This document shows positions 10,960 through 21,179 of a stretch of 64,000 nt of DNA, piece after piece; within the stretch, counting starts at the first letter, position 1, and each line of letters starts with the position of its first letter. The DNA comes from Paraspadella gotoi. Lineage: Eukaryota; Chaetognatha. A program made the position numbers and the translations under genes. The notes under the pieces are model-generated. The model was not told the DNA's origin and ran no database searches. It saw nothing but the letters and a program-made list of their open reading frames with translations. The stretch lies in the NCBI GenBank assembly GCA_051294375.1, contig CM119271.1:9377308-9441307 (forward strand), in the 5' to 3' direction.

Positions 10960-11035
10960 GGGGAAAGGGAGCCGTTTAGGGGGCGGGGGTGGGAGTATTG
11001 GAGCGAGCGGGGGGGTAGGGAAAGGGGGGCCTCGC
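10960..11035 (+). other. G-quadruplex-prone island
   Basis: GGGG, GGG, GGGGG, GGGGG and GGG runs occur within 10960-10993, followed by GGGGGGG, GGG and GGGGGG within 11010-11030. The island is GC-rich (10930-11130) and contrasts with its AT- and CT-rich neighbours. No matching exon was found. Confidence 0.5.
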
Positions 11036-11176
11036 TCGGCGGGCGACTGCGAAGCGCAAATCTCGGTAAAAAGGGGGCACGTTAAAAAACCGCGGTCGTG
11101 AAGGAGGGCGAGAGGCACTCTGGAGGATCCACTCGAGACGATTCTCCGATTTTAACCTTCCCACTTTTAAGGCCCT

Positions 11177-11216
11177 CCCAAAAGCAAGCAGTGCTTGACC
11201 CCTGAATCAAGCAAAA
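11177..11216. repeat. Short direct repeat CTTGACCCCT
   Basis: CAAGCAGTGCTTGACCCCTG and CAAGCAAAACTTGACCCCTA follow one another, giving two copies of a unit of about 22 bases. It is too short to classify. Confidence 0.4.
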
Positions 11217-11489
11217 CTTGACCCCTAAGTCGAGGAAAAATTTGGACGACAAATGAAGAAGAGTTTGGAAGAAATAAAGAGGAAAAAAAAATGGCCAAGT
11301 GGTTTAGCTATCCTGTATTTCATTGAAGGTCGAAACCGTAAAAAGAAGCCAAAGTAAGTTCACAGGGCAACTTACACTTTTCTATATCCACAACCTTTTC
11401 CTTACCCCCAGCAGGAGGAGAATTTTACTTCCGCCTCTATCAACCTCCCGCCCTTTCGTCGCTGCAAAACCATACACTTTCCTCTTTCT

Positions 11490-11960
11490 CCCAGGAACGC
11501 GAGGCCACGGGTCTGGCGTTCCAAAAGTTACTACGACCGGTTTCCCTGCATTTTTTTCTTTTCTTTTTTCTTTTTTCTTTTTTTCTTTTTTTTTTCTTTT
11601 TTCTTTTGTTTTTTTTGTTTTTTTCATTTTTTTTTTTTTTTCTTTTCTTTTTCTCTTTTTTTCTTCTTTTTTCTTTCTCCCAGGAACGACGAGGCACGCT
11701 TCCAAAGTTACTTCGACGCGTTTCCCCTGCATTTTTTTCTTTTTCTTTTCTTTTTTCTTTTCTTTTTCTTTTTTTCTTTTTTTTTTTCTCCTGTTTTCTT
11801 TTCTTTCTTTTCTGTTTTCTTTTTTCTCTTTTTTTTCTTGTTCCTTCTTTTTGTTCTTCTTTTTTTTTTTTTTCTTTTTTTTTTTCTTATTTTCTTTTTT
11901 CTTTTCCTCCCAGGAACGACGAGGCACGCGTTCCAAAAGTTCTAACACGGGCCTTTCCCT
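11490..11960. repeat. Tandem array of about 200 bp units with poly-T/C tails
   Basis: CCCAGGAACGACGAGGCACG, then GTTCCAAAAGTTACTACGAC, then TTTCCCTGCATTTTTTTC followed by 100-150 bases of T with scattered C, occurs at 11490, 11689 and 11909. Units are 199 and 220 bases. Window positions 1-60 begin inside a further unit of the same kind, so the array probably continues left of this window. Confidence 0.7.
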
Positions 11961-12408
11961 GCATTTTTTTTCGTTTTTTTTATTCTTCTTTTTTTTCAAT
12001 TCGTTTCCCTGAGTTTTAGATTTTTTACAGTCGGTTCCTTTTTTTTTTCTTTTTCTCTTTTTTTATTGTCACTTTTGTTCAAGGATGAAAACTTAGTCCG
12101 CCGGGAGTAAAGAGAATGGGACGGTTAAAAATTTTTACCGTTCTTACGTCTGGCCCAAAGTTTACGGAACTTGTGGGAAGTAACGTAGATTATTGTTTTA
12201 AAAGTTTTACTTAGTTTGTAAGTAAATAAAAGGGTATAAGTATGATACGTGAGCGTCCTAAACCCAAAATTCTAATTACACAGACTGCCGGCGTACGCCA
12301 TTTGCATTGTTCACCGAGTCCTGATTGGCGAGAAATTTGGCTTCAATCACGAAAAACTGGGAGAAAAGAAAGAGACGATTTCTTGTGATCTTATGAAATT
12401 GGATATAT

Positions 12409-12605
12409 ACTTTCTTTCTTTTCCTTTCTTTCTTTCTTTCTTCTTTGTCTTTTCTTTCTTTCTTTCTTTCTTTCCTTTCTTTGATCTTTCCTGTTCCTTC
12501 TTTCTTTCCTTCTTTCTTTTTTTCGTCTCTCCTCCTACTAGCCCCCAGAGATTGCTCAGCATCCTGAAACCCAAGGAAAGTAAAGAGTCCGCTTTCTCAA
12601 AATGT

Positions 12606-12644
<39 letters not shown>

Positions 12645-12668
12645 GTCTCTCTCTCTCTCTCTCTCTCC
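12409..12668. repeat. (TTTC)n then (CT)n
   Basis: TTTC repeat 12409-12520 and CT repeat 12608-12668. The left-block counterpart is CT repeat plus the 189-N gap at 570. Confidence 0.8.
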
Positions 12669-13373
12669 CGCTTCAAAACCAGACGCGTTTAACTGGGTTC
12701 CAGACGGCTCAGGTTTTTATTTATGTTTTCTTTATCGGGGACGTCGTTGTCCTGGTCGCAATTGAAAGACTCGCGCAAGGACAAACAGACTCAATGTGTC
12801 GCGAAAGGCAGAGGAACTCAATATTTCCGATATTTCGTGAATCTATAGAAAGAGTTTATCGGAGTGGTAAAAAGACAAAACCCATCGGCGTATCGAATGC
12901 TATATCGCAATTGCTATTTACCCACGCACCAATGGAAGAGATTCGTGGCTTTCGCAAAGAAGCCGGATTGCTCATTTATATCCTTTTATCCTATCTGGGG
13001 CTGCAATCGTTTCGAAACTAGACGTATTTACTATATAAATTTTGGTATCGTTAAGAGAATGGCGAAATTAGCCGAAATCCTAAATTTCATAAGAAAATCG
13101 GACTAAGCGTTCAAAAGTAATCACAGCAAAAAAAGAACCGCGAAAAACCGGCTGTCTCGGCGGATCAACTCGCCACTATTTAAAGCGATCCGTTTTTTGG
13201 TTCTACAAAGAAAGTACTTACGTAGTTAAATCATTAGAAGCCGAATTTTAGCCTAAGCTTTGTTTGCGTATCCGGGCTCATAAGATAATGAAAAAAAACC
13301 GTAGACTCAGCGGATCATAAGAATACCGAAGTAATAAAATAAGGTGAAGATACATTTATTTTTGAACGATATA

Positions 13374-13475
13374 ATGAAAATACTTTGTTACGGCCGGTCC
13401 ATCACAAGGATAACGACCGTGGCCGTAGACCGACGAGTTGATATAGGATCGCTTCGCCGTTTCTCCACGCAAAAC
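13374..13475 (+). CDS. Candidate first exon with mitochondrial-presequence look
   Basis: The ATG at 13374 gives 34 codons beginning MKILCYGRSITRITTV and ending SLRRFSTQN just before AAAAC|GTAAGT, a strong donor. The peptide is rich in Arg, Ser and Thr, nearly free of acidic residues, and ends in RRFS, a typical cleavage context of imported mitochondrial proteins. The island is GC-rich in AT-rich surroundings. The opposite strand is also open over 13356-13547, ending GRYPCDGPAVTKYFHYIVQK, so strand is not certain. It lies within the 5.3 kb segment that is missing from the left copy. Family unknown. Confidence 0.25.
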
Positions 13476-14458
13476 GTAAGTCCTCTGCAGTTTCCCAAAG
13501 CCCTGAGCGCCAGCGGTAGGGAGATTCCTCACCAGCATCGCCACCATAACCCGTTACCATAATATCCCGATATTGTTAGAATCGTTTTGCTAAGAGAAAT
13601 AGTGCCGGCTCGAAAACCCCGCGGACGTTACGCTTCAACACATCATAAGCGTTGGTGTTATTTTAAGTCATTTTTTTACTTTTTAATGTCGAAATTAAAT
13701 CATTAATTTCATCCATCGTTTTTATAAACTCAACTTTATCTCCATCTTTCGCGCCAAATTTGATAAATAAAACTTACCAACCAGTTCCAACATCCTAACC
13801 GTCCTTGTGTGAAACTAAAAGTCAGCCAGTAAAAAGTTAATAGGAATCAACGAGAGGCAACAAACACAAACTTAAAGAATGATAAAATAAAAACTAACAA
13901 AAATTGGCAAATAAATGACTAAAATTGAGTAAATAAAATGAGAAACGTGAGGAAGAGTTAAAATTAATAGGAAACGCTTAAAAACAAGTTGGAGCAAAAC
14001 AAGTTCGGACTCCGCCAGATGCATGAGCCGATAAATTAATTAATTAATTAATATAAACTAAATACAAAATAATAATTTAATTAATAAATTGAATTAATTT
14101 GATCCGAAACTGTTTGTCTTTAGGTCTTTCGTCACTGACAACAACAAAAGTAACGACGACGATAAAGATAGACTTGATTAAATAACTAATTTATCAAATA
14201 AATTGATTGATTTGAATAAATTATTTTAATAGATAACTAAATAAAATAAATTTTTTTGGGAGGGAACACATTTTAGAAACAATTAAATAATGAAAATCGG
14301 ATAAAGAAAAGCTTTGAAATGACTTGACTATACGAAAATCCACTAATAAGTGCGTATTTTTATCACAAATTTTTGTTTAATTTTTTCCATTTCAGTTTAC
14401 AATAAATTTCTAAAAATTATGCTTAATAAACGTTACTATGGAGGAACTAAAATCCACC

Positions 14459-14639
14459 AAACCGTTTCATGCAGCGGCCATTGGTGCCGGAGGCAAGTCA
14501 TTTCGCCCTCCCAACCCAAAAGGTCTGGGGTTTTAGCCGGTGGTCGCCTGGCAGTTGAGAGGGACGGGCGCTTAACCCGCCTGTAACCATGGTGTTACAG
14601 CCTGATCGAAGCTCAGGGACTCTTACATTGAAACGGTTT
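14459..14639. mobile_element. 181 bp element with AAACCGTTTCA ends and tRNA-like core
   Basis: The left end is AAACCGTTTCATG and the right end CATTGAAACGGTTT, an almost perfect 13-base inverted repeat. The core is GC-rich in AT-rich DNA. It has CTGGCAGTTGAGAGG, ACGGGCGCTTAACCCGCC (a hairpin with a 7-base loop) and GATCGAAGCTC at roughly tRNA spacing. It is likely a short non-autonomous element derived from a tRNA-like sequence. Only one copy was seen. Confidence 0.45.
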
Positions 14640-15484
14640 CTGTACTAACACATAATAATAATTACTGTCTCTTCGTTACCATGTTTTTCTCAGAACAATA
14701 AACATCTGCTTCAGATCAAGATCAAGATCAGGCACAGTCACATAGAATTCTTAACTTAAATTACTTTAAAATTTAAAATTTGAACATTCAAAGCAGAATC
14801 AGTCGGCATTTACTTATTTATTTCATCAAAAAAGGTAGCCAAAATAAAGTTGCAGTTGACAAAGTGGAATTTTTTGGGCAATTAAAAAAATCAGAAATAT
14901 AAACAGTTAAACCACTAATTAATCATTGACTTTGATTACAAAATTAACTTGAAAAATAACTTGGAAAATCGCGGATTGCAATGACGATCGCGCCGGCAGA
15001 CTGTCGTTTGGACCCTCGGCCTTTATCTTCATTGTAAGGTCCGGGAATCAGCACATTCGTTTCCGCCTAAAACTGTCAAAAAGAACTAAGAAAATTACTT
15101 TAACTAAAAACGCCAATTCTCACCAAATTATAAAAATTCCAATTTTCCAAACTACAAAGTGCATAAAAGAGCAAAAAAGCTAATCCTTATAAACGCAATA
15201 TACCTGTGAAAGTTGATAATAGAATCCAAAGGAACCCACTAACTACCAAACTATGGAATCCAAGCGTTGAGTCAGAGCTGAACTGAATAAAATTACTGTC
15301 TCAAATAACGTGATTTTCCAAGTTTTGGTAAGATAGTGGTTCTTTTGTAAGATTTCTAATTATCATTTCACAGTTGATATTCGCGTTTTTAAGATTCGCT
15401 TTTTAGTGCTTTTTATGCATGAGAATAAGGACAGACAGTCATTGAACTTATATGCGCAAGTAGTCTCAGACTACTTAGTAACTT

Positions 15485-15641
15485 CTAAGTTAGGAATGGC
15501 TGGTCATCCTCCAAAGTACGTGAAAATCCTCTTCTGGTGAAGCCTCCTTGTTTAGGACGAATCATCGAAAGGCTAAGGTTTTGTGATCTGAGTGGATCGC
15601 GATGAAAAAACAAGAGTTTTTCTCTCTCTTTATCTTTGAGT
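15485..15641 (-). CDS. Candidate terminal exon, basic C-terminal tail
   Basis: On the minus strand a good acceptor (CTTTACTTTTTACAG) leads into a frame of 51 codons ending at TAG at 15485-15487. It starts LKDKEREKLLFFHRD and ends GFSRTLEDDQPFLT. The plus strand is also open here for about 38 codons, so chance cannot be excluded. It lies within the 5.3 kb variable segment. Nothing was recognised by family. Confidence 0.2.
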
Positions 15642-15865
15642 CTGTAAAAAGTAAAGATTATGAGTACCTCACATTTAATATTATAAGTATAAAATGTACA
15701 ATTTTTTATAGCATAGTATATAAGAACATTATCAGAAAATTATATTTCGGAAACAAAGAGAACCCCGGGGCATGGTTTACTGGGATGTAGTAATACCATC
15801 GGGACTGTTAGTGGCTGCACTAATATGTTATGACTTAGAAGTTATTGGTTGAAAAACCACTTAAA

Positions 15866-16000
15866 AATACATTTAAAAAAAAAAATAACAAAATACATAC
15901 CAAATTATCCTATCCTAAACCCTCTTAACCCTAACCACCCCTACACCCTAAACCACCCTTAACCCTTACCCCCAAACGCCGAAAAAGTAAAAAGTACCCA
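15866..16000. repeat. Telomere-like CCTAA tract with conserved flank
   Basis: A poly-A stretch is followed by degenerate CCTAAACC/CTTAACCC units and ends with AACGCCGAAAAAGTAAAAAG. The same order occurs at 34470-34613 (ending TCGGCGAAAGTAAAATTAACCC), so this is a dispersed repeat and not only a chance telomere-like run. Confidence 0.5.
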
Positions 16001-16037
16001 CAAAAAATTAATTACTAGTGCTTCTGTAATTTTGGTC

Positions 16038-16178
16038 ATGTTGAAGACCGCGTCTCATCAATCGATTCACGACAAGGAAAAGTATTCCACCCACGAACTC
16101 ATTGCCGAGCAAGAAAACGGACCAAATCATAACGCGCAGACGAAAAGCACAGACTCAAAAGATTTTGCAGTTCCTTGA
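16038..16178 (+). CDS. Candidate C-terminal exon followed by 3' UTR-like sequence
   Basis: From ATG 16038 a 46-codon frame runs MLKTASHQSIHDKEKYSTHE ... and ends DSKDFAVP at TGA. The frame stays open upstream to about 15963 and may be entered through TTACTAG near 16018. It is hydrophilic and purine-rich on the coding strand. The following 350 bases are AT-rich and contain AATAAA near 16534, as a 3' UTR would. The minus strand is also open here and would encode a hydrophobic segment (VFLLGNEFVGGILFLVV); base composition favours the plus strand. Confidence 0.22.
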   Translation: MLKTASHQSIHDKEKYSTHELIAEQENGPNHNAQTKSTDSKDFAVP

Positions 16179-17203
16179 AAATTGATAACGTTTTTAGCAT
16201 TCTACTTAACAAATATTTAGTGTACAATTTTATCATTGTATTAGTTAGAAAATACGCAAATCTTAGCTTTCGTTTGATTATGTAATAATGTATTGTTTAC
16301 TGCTTTATAACTATTTGTAAACTTAAATTGTATATGTAAGACAAACAAACGGATCGGAGGTTAAAACTTAAAGTGAAAATTACAAGTGCTTTCGATCAGT
16401 CGCAACGCGATATATATAAATCTGGACTTTTCCATGTCGCTCGTTATTATTATCTTGATAAGATAAACTTTAACGTTTAACGATAAGGAGCACTTTTTTT
16501 CTCGTCAATGGTAACATTTTAAATTTATCATCAAATAAATGCACGAGCGAGAACGAATGTAAAATTACAAAGTTTATATATAACACGATTTCGGACCTGA
16601 TCGGAAGCAAGTGACATTTTGGTCGAACGCTTCGATCCATTTGTTGTTTAGCATTGATAAATATTAAGTTTAAAATGTTAACATGCAATGCAATTCAAAC
16701 TAAGAATACATCGAACGAAATGTACACATTTTATAGATCTGAAAAAAAATGATCGTAATTGTACATTGGCGAAGGTGAATAATTAAATACATAAAACATG
16801 TAAAATTTCCAAAGGAATGCAATATCTTCCTAGTTTGTGTCCTAATTATTTACTCTTGCAATTTGTCCGTTTTCGTTCGGTTCGACAATGAGCGTTGAGA
16901 CGGACTTGTTTGTGCCCGTGTGTTGAATCCGAAACAGACGACACTTCACCTTTACATGACAAAATGCCACAACCCGAGTCCTTCAAAACCGACTATCCTT
17001 AATATTTTTAAATTTTACGGTTGCATAGATATACTATCACAATTGTACATAGAGAAAAATCATACTGTAGTAATTAGCACCCTAACAGATAAAGAAAACT
17101 AAGGCTTTATACTGGTTGAAGAATAGAGAGGGTGCATTAAATAATTATACATATATAACATTTTTGTACAAAATACATTTATAATTCTACCTGTCATAAT
17201 TCC

Positions 17204-17530
17204 TTGGTGAGCAGCGCCATGTCATTAATAAATCAGTCATTGTCCGACAAGGGTCGCTTTCTCCAGTTCCTTTCTTCGACGACAAATGAACATAGTCATA
17301 CTCCTCGACGCGGCTTCGAGGCCAATGCGCTCAAAACAAAGGAAATACTTTATAATATACTTATAAAACTTACTATTTTACTTAATAATATTATTATTAA
17401 TTAAAATTAAAACTTATTTAAGCTTTAAATTTTTATTTCTTTTCTTATAATAAATCCTGTTCCGCTTCGACGCCATACTCCCTCGCCGTAGCTCGCGACC
17501 AGAACGCTCGTAACAAAGAAAGGTATAAAA
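17204..17530. other. Two related GC-rich clusters in AT-rich DNA
   Basis: 17286-17340 and 17466-17527 share, on the minus strand, TTTGTT..GAGCG, TGG.C.CGA, CGAGG and AGTATG at the same spacing (roughly 70% identity over 47 bases). They stand in DNA that is otherwise mostly A and T. Open frames exist on both strands but are short. No RNA gene was recognised. Confidence 0.3.
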
Positions 17531-17952
17531 CATAAATTATATATATAAAAATAATAAAATAATATAAATAATAATAATAATTTATAATATAATATTAAAA
17601 AAGTTCAGCAGGAAAGATGTTGCATAATAAACGAGCAACAGAAATCCTCTTTCGCAAACCGCGGTTGCTCATCGCAAGGCCATGGCTTTCGGATTTTGAT
17701 TCGCGATAGAGTCAATTAGGCGTTTGGGTTCCAATATAAAATGTTAATCGAAGCAAAAGCCCTTTGTTTTCTTCGGATTTATTTTAACGTTTAGAAATTA
17801 GCCTCGCGCTCCACCTAAAAATGAAAGTAGAGACACTGTACTTTCTAACCATGTACTCAAAATGGACATTCTTCGTGGGCATGACGTTGGGAAATTGAGC
17901 TAAAAAAGGAGTTCATTTATTACCAAAACAAGCAATCAAGCTTGGAAATTTT

Positions 17953-18183
17953 TTACCTTTTTTTTTTTAGATCAATGGAGAGAGAAAACCAGGGGGTTTT
18001 CATATATAAAGTCAAAAGGAGTATGGTTCTTATTATTGAAGAACGAGCTGGTCTACGTGAGTAAGTTACGAGGGGTCCCAACCAGTCAACTTCAAATGCA
18101 TTATACAAATGAAAAATTAAAAATTCCGCTCGCGCTCCACCTCGATGGCCTTCCCAAGACCCTACACTTTCAGAATCTACCAT
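17953..18183 (-). CDS. 76-codon open frame, low confidence
   Basis: ATG on the minus strand at 18183 begins MVDSESVGSWEGHRGGARAE and ends SLSIDLKKKR. It includes the GC-rich motif AGGTGGAGCGCGAG, which recurs at about 17802-17816. Composition is plausible but there is no supporting splice site, family or conservation. The plus strand has donor-like GTGAGT and GTAAGT at 18056-18065, which argues for caution. Confidence 0.12.
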   Translation of the reverse strand: MVDSESVGSWEGHRGGARAEFLIFHLYNAFEVDWLGPLVTYSRRPARSSIIRTILLLTLYMKTPWFSLSIDLKKKR

Positions 18184-18997
18184 ATTATTCTATTTTATAA
18201 AGGCTTGACCGATGGGATTTTATATAGAATCGATTTCAAGCGAAAACTTGATCACCCGTCCGACCGAAACGACTGACATCCCACATCTATGGCTCTCGGC
18301 CCGTCTAGAGTTTCATTCGCCCCGTTCGGTTCCATCGCATTCCATCATGCGCCAATCCCGTTTAATTCCCGGTTCCATTCCGGCTCAATCCCACGTCATC
18401 TCAGTTCAATCCCCTATCGTTCCTAGCTTCGTCTCGGTTACGTTTCAGTTCAATCCATTTTTTTATTAAAATTAGATTTTAAACTATCCCATCATTTCAA
18501 TCCAGATCCATATCAGTTTCATCCCTGTTCATTCTCAGTTCTACTTCAACGTCGTATCAGTTTCATCCGGCTCAGTCTCAGTTCCATTCCGTTTCTGATA
18601 ACGGTTTAATCTCATTCATAATTTTGGCGCCATAATCAGTTGCTTCACTATTCCATATCAGTTCTATTCGTTTTTCATTTTGACGCCATAAAATTCCACC
18701 CAAGCTCCCTCTCATCTCCATTTCCATTCCGGTCTCAATTCCTGCGCCATCCCACTTCCATTACGACGCCATTCAGTTCCATCCCAGTTCTATTCCGGTT
18801 CCATTTCAATTCCATTCCAACGAATGATTCCCTTTCCTTTTTTCCCCAATTTTCGATGCTATCAAGAGAGAGAAAAAAATATCCTTTTTAACTCGATCGA
18901 CCCCGGCGGTGAGACCTCCTGAAAACCCTAGCGTCTCTTTTTTCTGTGTCTCTTGTCTCTGTCTCTGCTCTCTCTCTCTCTTCCGTTCTCTCTCTCT

Positions 18998-19049
<52 letters not shown>

Positions 19050-19742
19050 TTGCGCCAAACGAAGCGCCACATTTCGATTTCCTCTCCCCTTTTTTGGTGA
19101 AGTTCCTCTCGGAATCGCGCCGGCCATTTTCATGTACCACGGACCCGATTCAATTTGCTCAATAACTTGGACCCGTGGATCCAAAAAAAAGGGAAAAAAA
19201 AGAATAAAAGGAAAGAGTAATAAGGAATTCATGAAGTCGTCTTATCTTCTTTCTTTTCAAACTAATTTTGCAACCAACGTTTGCTCTTTTTTTTTTTGCA
19301 CCGGCGAATTGTTACTTTGTTGCACTTTTGGGTCGAGAGATTGGCCGCGGGGTCAGTTTCGGTAACAATATTCTCATTACAAGAGTTGTTACGAAAAAAA
19401 ACAAACAAAAGGCATAGACAGATGGTAAGATTCACAGCGACGAGTTACACATCCCGAGCTATTTTGGAAGCTATAAATCACAGAGCTTTTTTATATATTA
19501 GTAGTTCTCACATTCTTTTTTTTATTCTTCCGGACAATGGGTATTTTCTTTCTTTCTTTCGTTCTTTCTTTCTTTCTTCTTTCTTTCTTTCTTCTTTCTT
19601 TCCTTTCTTTCTTTCTTTCTTTTCTTTCTTTCCTTCTTTCTTATTTATTTTTTTCTTTCGATCTTTCTTTTTTCTTTCTTTCTGCTTGTCTTCTTCTTGG
19701 CTGGGTCCTTTTTTCCCTGCTTCCTCTCTTCTCTCTTCCTTC

Positions 19743-19782
<40 letters not shown>

Positions 19783-19783
19783 A

Positions 19784-19815
<32 letters not shown>

Positions 19816-19853
19816 GGATACGAAATCCCCCCGTAAAAAAACAGACAACCCAC

Positions 19854-19974
19854 CGAAAACAAGGGATGGGATGTTGATTGCCTTGTTTGCTTTCTCGGCC
19901 GGTTGCCAAGCGACTGGGACTTGTTTACGAAAACCAAAGCGATTACCGAAGGAATGGGGGTCAATGCGGATCAC
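19854..19974 (-). CDS. Possible exon 3 of the same minus-strand gene
   Basis: On the minus strand CGTCCGCAG|GTGATC could be an acceptor, although the upstream tract is GA-rich rather than pyrimidine-rich. The frame that continues exon 2 in phase is open, beginning VIRIDPHSFGNRFGFRKQVP, until a possible donor TTCG|GTGGGT. The left copies of this region (around 4300-4420 and 2700-2890) are disrupted by indels, so conservation does not help. The weak acceptor is the main objection. This may be intronic sequence that happens to be open. Confidence 0.2.
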
Positions 19975-20014
19975 CTGCGGACGCAATCGTCTCTCTCTCT
20001 TCTCTCTCTCCCTT

Positions 20015-20096
<82 letters not shown>

Positions 20097-21027
20097 TGCA
20101 CTTTTCCAAAATCCTTTATCTCAAGCGTTTTATTGACAGGAAAACTATTTTTGTAGCCATTTCATAGAATTTCCAAAGAACGTTCTTTTTTTGGATTATG
20201 GTGACATAGCAATAAAATGCATAATCTCGCTTTTAACGTAGCCTAAAATCCCGGATTTTATTGTCTTTCTTTTTTTTTTTAAGTCGGACCCACGAAGTTA
20301 ATAACAAGAGTCAAAACAATATCTGTTGCTCTTGCCATTTATAGCCGTCGATACTTTTAGCCGATCGGACCGCGCGCTCTTTTTTCCCAGTACTAAATTG
20401 ACCCGGAAAACGGAAAAAAAAAACAATAAACAAAATAAGAGAAGGAAATTGGTTATGAAAAAATTTATTTTAGCGGTTCAGTTTATGTGTCTCGTCAAAT
20501 CTTAATATCACAAGGGAGAACGGCGAGGATACAATTACAAATTCAAATCACTTTGTCAGTCATTAAGAAATAGTTTCCTCCGGTCTGTTTCTCTCTCTCT
20601 CTCTCTCTCTCTCTCCTCTCTCTCTCCCTTTCTCTCTCTCTCTCTCTCCTCTCTTCTCTCGTCTCTTCTCTCTCTCTCTGCAACAGTGGCGATGTTTTAT
20701 GTATTTGTAGCGAAGAAAGGAAACGAGTTTTTTTTCCCGACAGGAAAAAAGTCATTAAGAAATTTATGCCTCATATAAAAAATGTAGGATCGCCCTCATC
20801 GCTTCTTATTAAGAGATACTAAGCGCACTCTTCTCTCTCTGTCTCTCTCTCTCTCTCTCTCTGTGCTCTCTCTTTTTCTCTCTCTTTTAAGTTTCTGTCT
20901 TTCTCTGAGTCCGTTTTCCTATCTTCCTTTCTCTTACCTCTCTCTCCTCACTCTCTCTCTCTCTTCTGTCCCTCTCTCTCTCTCCTCTCTCTCTCTCCAT
21001 CTCCCAACTCCCCCCCATAGCACTCAC

Positions 21028-21179
21028 CTCTGGCCATGTTGCATAGAATTGACGGCGTGATTGAACTTCGCCGCCAGGGACGCCCTCGTCAACGCCGGAG
21101 ACGACGACATGTTGGGCGGTGGAGGCGGAAGCGAAGATGGTGGCGGTGGTGGCCGGGTGTTGCTTTGGGTGGGTGGCGC
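21028..21179 (-). CDS. Internal coding exon (exon 2) of an unrecognised gene
   Basis: On the minus strand a pyrimidine-rich acceptor (CCCTTTCAACTTCCTCCAG) precedes this 152-base exon and a near-perfect donor, CCAGAG|GTGAGTGC, follows it. Two frames are open through it. Frame b, which takes one base from the previous exon, ends exactly at a codon boundary with ...RRQFYATWPE and agrees in phase with the candidate first exon at 22290-22401. Frame a would encode a proline-rich stretch with PPPPPSSLPPPPP. The phase agreement makes frame b the better choice. The exon is GC-rich against an AT- and CT-rich background. A possible next exon lies at 19854-19974. No domain or family was recognised. A damaged copy lies at 5488-5641. 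Confidence 0.6.

Larger units (their letters stand above)
12995..18290. other. 5.3 kb presence/absence segment
   Basis: The segment is present in the right copy of the block and absent at 1070/1071 in the left copy. At the left edge CTAT is followed by TGGGGCTGCAATCGTTTCG within a few bases. At the right edge the reverse complement reads TGGGATGTCAGTCGTTTCG, followed by CTAT on the plus strand. The two ends share 14 of 19 bases as an inverted repeat, and CTAT occurs on both sides. That would fit an insertion with short terminal inverted repeats and a 4 bp target duplication, but a deletion or haplotype difference is equally possible. Inside are AT-rich DNA, a 181 bp tRNA-like element, a telomere-like tract and several exon-like islands. 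No transposase was recognised. Confidence 0.5.

Noticed and set aside
11323-12012. Long Phe/Lys-rich frames on both strands
   Set aside because: They come from poly-T/C tails of the tandem units at 11490-11960.
13356-13547. A 63-codon minus-strand frame at the 13.4 kb island
   Set aside because: Kept only as an alternative: the plus strand has the stronger donor (GTAAGT), although the strand is not settled.
14459-14639. A functional tRNA gene
   Set aside because: The core has a hairpin and box-like motifs but no complete cloverleaf with an acceptor stem, and it is enclosed by inverted repeats.
15901-15970. True interstitial telomere from chromosome fusion
   Set aside because: The units are irregular and the flank is shared with other loci, so a dispersed repeat explains it better.
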